NCBI RefSeq assembly: GCF_003369915.1
Contig: NC_046677.1
Location: 11,966,001-12,030,000, forward strand
Direction of reading: 5' to 3'
DNA from: Drosophila miranda
Lineage: Eukaryota; Arthropoda; Insecta; Diptera; Drosophilidae
Length of the DNA: 64,000 nt
The first letter of the stretch is position 1. Every line of letters begins with the position of its first letter. Below are positions 58,601 to 64,000 of the stretch, in pieces. A program made the translations under genes and the position numbers. Under the pieces are notes generated by a model. It did not search any database and was not told where the DNA came from. It was given only the letters and a program-made list of their open reading frames with translations.

Positions 58601-61600
58601 AATCCTTCAACAATTGCTCACACATTCCACCTCCCACACCCACACACACATACACATATTGCAGCACATATGTGTTTATGTATCCCAAGAGCATTTCAAA
58701 AAGTTCACGAAACTGCATTGTCAGACACCCACAAGGCTCACCAGCCCACCACCCCACCAATGAAAACCCAATGGAAGCCTCAGTTTTTCCGCAAACTACA
58801 CCGCAAAGTGAAATTTCATGACGTTGAAGCCTCCACACAACTGTGTGGCGTCTGTCAATAAAGAAATAATAATAGAAAAAGCCAGATCCAATGGCAAAAA
58901 AAATATGCTGACAGACTGCCAATAGATCGATAGAAAGAGAGACAGTTATGCCATTATTATCCATGGCAGAAAATTTAATTAACGCAAAGGCAAAACTTTG
59001 GCTAAGACAAAAGGAGGGAAAAGGGAAAGCTCCAACGACATGAAAAGAAAAGAAACGAAAAGAAAACGACATCAAAGTCAATGGGCAATTAAAAAGTTTT
59101 ATAATCCAGAGGGGCAGGAGATTCCCAAACAAAAGTGGCCAAAAGTATAGTTAAAAAGCGGAGAAGGAAAAACTTCTGAAACATTTAAAAGTTTTTATTT
59201 GTTAGGGGGAGTAGGTACTGTGCAATATTTGTACAGTTAATTGAATTGAATGGTACAAGGAAACAAAAGTGTTGCATTTCATAAGAGAAAAGCCAGCCAC
59301 TACCTAATTTCCACTTCAAGTTTCCGCATTATACGATACACGATGGAGCTAATGTATTTCACTCGGACTGGGGCTGGGACTGGCAGCAGCCCACACACAC
59401 ACTCGAAAGATAAATCATGTTCATGGCGACCCATTTTCCAGCGGCGGCGGCACAAAACCACCTTATAATCCGCAGCCTCGAACCCCGGACCAGACCATAT
59501 CCATGGCTCTACTCCAACAGAGAAAGAACCAGCGGTTCAGGGAAAGAGTTAGACTCGGAGAAAGAATGAGACTCAGAGACAGAGAAAGAATCAAAGAAAT
59601 ACTCAAAGCCCAAGCAAAAAAGAATAGGAAATTTCTGAGAGACATAACTTTATTGCAATTATTCCACCCGACAACTTTGCTGTTGTGCACTTTTATGGCT
59701 TCGGAAAGTTGTTCCTATTCTGTTCAGTTGGAAAAATGCTGGCAAAAATTGACATGGAACCTCTTCAGAAGTGCAGCGGCAGCGGCAGCAATGAATGACC
59801 TGCCTCTCCACAGTTGAGTGCACTAGGAAATTGGTAAAAGTTCGACTTTCAATCGGCTTAAAGTTTCCATCGAAATTCCATCCATCCATCCGTCCATCCG
59901 TCCGTCCGTCAGGCTGATTTGCTGGCAATTGGCACGTACCTCTATGGCTTGACCTTGAGACCAGACTTTCTCACACCTAAACCATCAGGTGGGTGGAATA
60001 GTAGGGGGGGGCGGTGGAGTGGTAGTGAGAAATACATAAAAGATTTATGCCGTCTGCCTGTCTGGCCTCGATAAATTTGATGGTGAAAGGTGTGGGCGAA
60101 GACTCCGGGTGTCTCTCTGGCCATAAAATACTTTATAGCCATTCAACATTGTAGACAGACCATAAAATACCATAATACAGCTGCTCCTCCATCCCCCATC
60201 CCCCCATACCCATACCCATACCCAATCCCCATCCACCCGAGTGGAATGCAATTCAAACTTTGTTTTATTTTCTGATGAAAATTGTTCCACAAGTACAATT
60301 TTTCCTAAATGAAATCAACTTTGTCGCTGGGGGGGCGGGACGGTCCTCTCTCCTCACATGGGAGATGGGAAATGTCACCCAAAAGTAGGCAAAAGTTGTG
60401 TGCCATGCCCCGTGTTTTCTTCTGTTGTCTGCCGCGGAAGTTTATCAGACATTTTCCCCCGTGACTTTTGTTGACAACACACATAGATACTACTCACCCA
60501 CACCCGCACAGAATCGGCTCGAATGGGATATGACAGGAGGCAACTTGGCGGAAAAGGCTGAAAAGTTGAATGCAAGCTGACTTCCATGATAGGCGAGGCG
60601 AAGCGAATGAATTCTCTCAAAGCAGTTCCCCGAGACATTTTGGCACGCCATCAGATCTGAGGCACGATGGCACACGGGGGACGGGGAGGGGAATGGGTAT
60701 GCTGCACACAATTGTAGCATGAAGAAAAGCGGCACTTTTTAAGGTACTTCCCTGCCGCAGCATTTGGTTCGTTGCCACCTCATAAATTGTGCCACAAAGT
60801 ACGACACGGAATAACCTCTTGAATTAATGGACTCTGCCTGCTGCTGCTGATGATGATGATGATGGGGGAACTATGGAAAGATGTGCTGGGAGAGATTAGG
60901 CAGGGAACGAACCTCTGGGCCTCTATAAAAAGGATTCCCAACAAAACGTGTTCTTTATTTGAATTGCAATTACATTTCAAAAGTGAATTTTAATTTGGAT
61001 TTTTCGTAGCATACTTGTGGGCGGAAGGAGGAAATCAGAATTATGAAAAAGATGAAAATTTTTCATCCAGTCTTTATAAAGAAATAAAAAGGTGAATATA
61101 ACACTGAAAAAATCATGAAATGTGCGGGGAATACGATATGATGATACGCCTATCGAATCATCATCGGTATCTATCGATTACTATTGCATATTAATTTAAA
61201 AAAAAAATTGTTTTTTTGACTTTGGATTAATATGAAATACTCGTAAAGGTTCGATAAAATTTAAAGGTTATTAAACTATGAATTATGAAACCTTTTTTAC
61301 GCTCTGAATTTAGTTTTAAAAATTAAAGCAATATTCTACCTATTTTCTATCAACAGTTTTGATTAATTTTCGATTATAAAATCGTTCTTCAAACGGCATT
61401 CAAATGGAGCCAAAAACGCGGCTATCAATGAAAGAAAATATTGATATTTTCTAGAAGAAATGGGATTGAATTGTAACAGCTATTAATAAACTATAAATCC
61501 AATCATCTTCGTTAATGAACAATTCAAATCAGGTGGAGGTCCATTGAATGAGATCATATATCGAATACTATTTGTAATCCGAAAATAAGTGAAACCATAG

Positions 61601-62719
61601 TTGATTGAAATACCTCACAAAGATTCTAATTGTTTCAAAGGTATATGGATTCGAGGGGCATTTAATGCAAACAATAATAATAATTGCACCAAGGTCTCTT
61701 AACAAATCAGTGGTTTTACTAGACAATGACAGTCCACATAAATTCACAGATTGCAACTACAACATGATTCACTTGGCAGCCTTCTTGTGCTGTCTTGGAA
61801 GTTACATCTCGCATAAAGCCCAACCTTGTCGCCGTCTAAACACTCATGATATATGTATGACACGAATCTCTGTCTAAATCTATCCGCTGATGTAAAAGCG
61901 AAAACTTTGCGACGACTATTCACGGAATTCAAGGGCGGCCAAGCAGAAGAAGGATTCGCACACAGAATGCACTCATAATTCACGCAGAGAAGAGCTTAAG
62001 CTTCAGAGCATTTCCACTCCCATTTCCATATCCATTTCCAGTTCTATTTCGGAGGAGTACTCACATTGGTTGACAGCTGGCTGCTTAGGCTGAGCACCTG
62101 GTCGCGTGCATCCTGCAGTTCGCGCTTCAATCTCCGTATCTCGTGGGCCTGCCGCTCCTCCGCGGATCCGTAGAGGGAACTGCCGCCCGACAGCAGGGAT
62201 GCGGCACTGCCGTGCACTGCAATAGGATTGCAAGGATATGGAAATGTTACATTAATCTGCATTTAATGCCTCCAGACGGAGCCGTCTCTCCTCTTACCTT
62301 CGTCGTTCTTCTTGGGATATGTGAGGCGATGTCCGCCAGTTAGACCGGAGCCGAGTCCGGGTCCCATTCCCATGCCACCAACCATCCCTGCGGCTCCTGC
62401 GGTCGTTCCGTGAGTGGGCGATAGAACCCCTGCAGCAGCTGCTGCTGCTGCCGCTGCTGCCACTGACGCCGCAAAGGGGCCTCGATTGAGGGGCGTGGGC
62501 GATGTGGGCTGGCTCCAGGCCACGGAACCACCCACCACATTGTTGCCAGAATTTCCCTGCGTGGCCTGTGCTTGGGCTTGGGCCTGGGCCGCCACAGCAG
62601 CTGCCATTTGGGCGCTCAGCACTCCGTTGGTGCCCACCGGCAGGCAATAGTACGGCTCGATTTCCACGTCCCCAGCGCGGCTCAGCATCGAGGGATACAT
62701 TTTCTCCGATTTTGTGGAT
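25657..62719 (-). CDS. sick: Sickie, neuron navigator (NAV) family protein, 3' six coding exons
   Basis: Exons in transcript order are 62719-62298, 62216-62065, 28555-26703, 26634-26379, 26316-25837 and 25776-25657. All have GT-AG sites and consistent phases, giving 1,093 residues here; the 5' part lies beyond the right edge. Exon 1 here is Ala/Gly-rich (KSEKMYPSMLSRAGDVEIEP, poly-Ala). Exon 2 is a coiled coil (RRLKRELQDARDQVLSLSSQ) that reads straight into AHVVTAFEQSLTNMTNRLQQ across a 33.5-kb intron, as in vertebrate NAV1/2. The next exon includes a His/Pro-rich linker, a second helix and the Walker A motif CGPSGTGKS. The following exons carry the Walker B-like VIILDNLHH, NFRWVLTANHMEPVKGFLGR, and the NAV C-terminus DPLLNMLMRLQEAANYSEAQ. 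NAV proteins are large cytoskeleton-associated AAA-type ATPases for neurite and axon growth; fly sickie regulates actin/cofilin in axons and was also linked to immune signalling. Confidence 0.93.
31927..32652. repeat. Tandem duplication of a 366-bp segment in the sickie intron
   Basis: Unit 1 (31927-32292) and unit 2 (32293-32652) share a collinear series: TATAAAAA.AGTAGCCA, TTTATGTATCATCTTCTA, TTAGATGAT, GTAGAAAGAC, ATTCCTAT.GAAACTATA, ATTG.GGGTTTA, and an identical end, AAAGATCCGTCC. Divergence is considerable (roughly 30% by eye), so the duplication is old. No open frame is conserved between units. Confidence 0.75.
34615..34645 (-). promoter_or_regulatory. Recursive (ratchet) splice site 2 in the sickie intron
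   Basis: The minus strand reads CTTTCTCTCTCTCGTTGCAG immediately followed by GTAAGTTTTCC, with the junction between 34621 and 34620. A strong polypyrimidine tract plus CAG directly abutting a consensus GTAAGT donor defines a zero-nucleotide exon, as used in stepwise removal of long Drosophila introns. It lies 6.1 kb before the next sickie exon. Confidence 0.75.
40378..41766 (-). CDS. Nested single-exon gene or alternative first coding exon of sickie (462 codons)
   Basis: A long minus-strand frame inside the sickie intron begins MSAASTSSRPPPSPIAAPIF (ATG 41766-41764). It contains repeated IYA modules (NGEEIYARAKPV, LEPIYASTTS, ESLYAKPKIYATP, GNIYASADA), Arg/Ser-rich disordered segments, an ERERERER run, and LIPWYELAIRRDFKRQS near the end; it stops at TAA after EELEQVM. 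The leader is A-rich (GAACAACGAACAGCCGACGA), like a fly 5' UTR. The 3' end can be read two ways. AATAAA on the minus strand near 40160 would make it a complete nested gene. The codon before VM ends in CAG|GTGATG at 40387/40386, a phase-0 donor that could join it to the phase-0 sickie exon at 28555. The repeated Tyr-in-IYA motifs suggest an adaptor or phosphosite protein (inference). I do not recognise a family. Confidence 0.75.
   Translation of the reverse strand: MSAASTSSRPPPSPIAAPIFDGYATIRARGLTRSCSIRAAEATEAAASSQPPAHQPHILQPQRKRTVSLRSTYSQGNGEEIYARAKPVRTPTIGGDLEPIYASTTSNPVGFRPLSDASSSSGGGSMPCDYQNAKKNSRFSLDSLQSSATPKTPDYNTAGEEEHIFLYTAPDSPKRRLDSGLRSSYDSSERGCYSPLPKISFDMQERERERERDPRIRPPTLRHNSVGSTGCRRPMTLSLTEAPRSPTGLPPPAPVRRESLYAKPKIYATPTRPPTSTRLNLYELPIVTQRSNSAELLERSFTSQSLATIDQDELLVVPNAMPMLPNAVDRRYHTLGHMRVKSMAAGLHRSHDVPVGSMLDMATGGHWRTHRGGNKSVGNIYASADAAVSDLNRMAPEYMDPLDFKIGCQTTLRSKPLIPWYELAIRRDFKRQSCPPISGGAGGGQPSLTLAASPQEELEQVM
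44697..44745. repeat. GCAGCAGCAGC minisatellite
   Basis: About four units of roughly 11-12 bp (GCAGCAGCAGC) sit in tandem. Short frames over it give Gln/Ala runs, but no gene context supports coding. Confidence 0.85.
54462..54720 (-). promoter_or_regulatory. Candidate alternative promoter and first exon within sickie
   Basis: A CpG-rich island in AT-rich intron contains repeated CAGATACAGATACG-type units (minus strand GTATCTGTATCTG) with several CGCG steps. A GAGA/CTCT tract lies on its right side (54,715-54,740). On the minus strand a 5' splice site, GATTT|GTAAGC, follows at 54461/54460. This order (GAGA tract, GC-rich leader, donor) fits a non-coding first exon on the sickie strand. No TATA box is visible. 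Confidence 0.4.
56708..56740 (-). promoter_or_regulatory. Recursive (ratchet) splice site 1 in the sickie intron
   Basis: The minus strand reads TTGCTCTTTTCTTTTTAG directly followed by GTAAGTGATTTTG, junction between 56714 and 56713. A polypyrimidine tract with TAG abutting a perfect GTAAGT donor is the recursive-splicing signature. It is 5.4 kb downstream of the exon ending at 62065 and 22 kb before the second such site. Confidence 0.75.
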
Positions 62720-64000
62720 CTGCAATGGAATCTCATTAGTCTCGTGTGGCAACTCGTAATTTGACGGCAATTTTGGGGGCATGGAATGGAATGTGGGTGT
62801 GGGTGGGTGGTGTTTTCGGTGATTGACAAACGGGAAATGCAAAGGCAGCTATGAGAGTTTTTGGGATGCAATTTCAAGGTGATTAAAATGGAAATTAAGC
62901 GATGAAAATGGTACCATTTAAAGGAAATTATGAATGAAAAATCAAAGCGAATTGGAAAAGCGAATTGTGGCAATAAAAAGCTACTAAATAAAGTGCAGAA
63001 TGATCTCAAATATTCATCCAGAAAGACATCTCATCGATGAGGAGAGAAATTTCAAGCAAGGGCATAAGAATCATCGTTTTTTCACGATTATTCGAAAGGA
63101 ATATTTGGTATGCTCATCACGATATCCTTAATAATATTTACGTACAATTCCGCAAACAATTCCCTAATCAAGAGGAAAGAAACACATCACATTTCCCTAA
63201 ATTATTTCGTACCCCTCCACCTCTTCCTTCCCCTACGAACAGTGCCTACCATAAAGCATCACACGCTTGCAGATTTCCATCTCTATTTGTTCAAATTTTC
63301 GAAATGGAGTTCGGGGGCCAGACACTTGCAAATTTCCGCTTGCGGCTCTACGGTTTATTAGGCCAATCTCTGGGCCCGCTCACATGAGCACTGACTGTTG
63401 AATACTTTTGGGCACACACACGGGTGCACGGGCATACAGATACAGAACCACTCCCATTTCCGTTTAATTCTGTTACAAATTCACCGAAAGGAGAGTGTGG
63501 TGTGTGCTGGGGGCATGATAAGGGCTTGGGGCGGCGACATTGCGTGCAGGCTCCCTAGACAAATTGTCATAAAATGCAGAGATTTTCCAAGCCACAAAAA
63601 GCTGATGGACTGCGGACAAAGGATAAGGGAAAGGGAAAGGCAAAGGGGAAAGGGTATGTGGAGAAGCCAAGAAGTCCATCCTTTCTGAATTGTCCACTCT
63701 TCTCTCATTCCCTGTCCACCCTATTTCCTCGCTCGGATAACTCTGTGACTGTAATGGCATTTTGCATGCAAATCTAATATTACGTATACGTCATGTGTGT
63801 GGTGTGCCTCCATCTGTATCTCTATTTGCTGTCATGTGCCCATGTGACGCCTCTGTTTGTATCTGTATCTCTCTGCTGCCATGTTTTCATTTCAGTGGTG
63901 AGACCCCACCACCACACACCACATTTTGTGTGGGGTCTTGGCTGTAAAATTTGATAACAAGCCACCAAACAGGCTCCCTCCCTCTCGAACTTTTCTCACA
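62720..64000. other. Sickie upstream intron, no further exon seen
   Basis: The acceptor CCATTGCAG at 62720 opens the first visible sickie exon. From there to the window edge I find no exon with NAV-like coding. The sequence is AT-rich with GA/AAGG simple tracts (63,620-63,660). The upstream exons must lie beyond 64,000. Confidence 0.5.

Larger units (their letters stand above)
41767..62064. other. Sickie large intron, 5' part, mostly non-coding
   Basis: About 20 kb of AT-rich intronic DNA. Apart from the recursive splice site at 56,714 and the promoter-like block at 54.5-54.7 kb, I see only simple sequence. This comprises GA tracts (43,243; 47,365; 53,785; 57,485), a CAG-type minisatellite (44,697-44,743), a GACA run (48,555-48,577), a CCAT/CCGT run (59,878-59,911), a GATGAT run (60,848) and ATCGAT clusters (49,180; 61,150). 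No tRNA, CRISPR or conserved protein exon is evident. Confidence 0.5.

Noticed and set aside
59463-59500. GGGGTTCGAGG-like tRNA T-arm on the minus strand
   Set aside because: No matching acceptor stem, D arm or anticodon arm at the right distance. A partial motif match only.

Overview
The window reads as a Drosophila chromosome segment. It has intron-bearing genes with GT-AG splice sites, short 50-70 nt introns, TATA/initiator promoters, long AT-rich introns, and two recognisable Drosophila genes: COX4 (cytochrome c oxidase subunit 4) and sickie (sick, the fly neuron navigator/NAV orthologue). I believe the two are neighbours in D. melanogaster (around 38A, Muller B), so the block appears syntenic. 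Frequent 'actcgta/tacgagt' words and the diverged cluster genes suggest an obscura-group or similar non-melanogaster species. That last point is an impression, not a measurement.

Layout. Positions 1-3.7 kb hold no gene I can support. From 3.68 to 5.85 kb (+) lies a three-exon coiled-coil protein gene. Its UGA-C stop is followed by 84 further open in-frame codons, a strong stop-codon readthrough candidate. From 9.0 to 19.8 kb there is a dense cluster of about eleven small two- to five-exon genes on both strands. Nearly every product starts with a signal peptide; none is a recognisable enzyme, and several are tandem paralogues at different stages of duplication, fusion and decay. The architecture resembles a seminal-fluid/accessory-gland type secreted protein cluster (inference). 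One member is built from about 23-24 copies of a 30-bp, 10-residue repeat (PAGDAAAAEA). COX4 (-) closes the cluster at 19.9-20.5 kb.

From 20.5 to 24.6 kb the DNA is gene-poor and repeat-rich. It holds a 120-bp direct repeat, a broken cytochrome P450 fragment and a 1.6-kb nested inverted repeat (foldback element or hairpin-RNA-like locus).

From 25.66 kb to the right edge is sickie on the minus strand. Six 3'-terminal coding exons are visible (about 1,093 residues, including coiled coil, P-loop ATPase and the NAV C-terminus). The exon pair 62.07/28.56 kb is separated by a 33.5-kb intron. This intron carries two perfect juxtaposed 3'/5' splice sites on the sickie strand (56,714 and 34,621), the signature of recursive splicing. 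It also holds a 462-codon open reading frame (40.4-41.8 kb) that is either a nested gene or an alternative sickie first exon, a promoter-like GC-rich block with a donor (54.5-54.7 kb), and a 370-bp tandem duplication. The rest of the intron shows only microsatellites and AT-rich non-coding sequence.

All calls come from reading the sequence; no alignment, RNA or conservation data were available.
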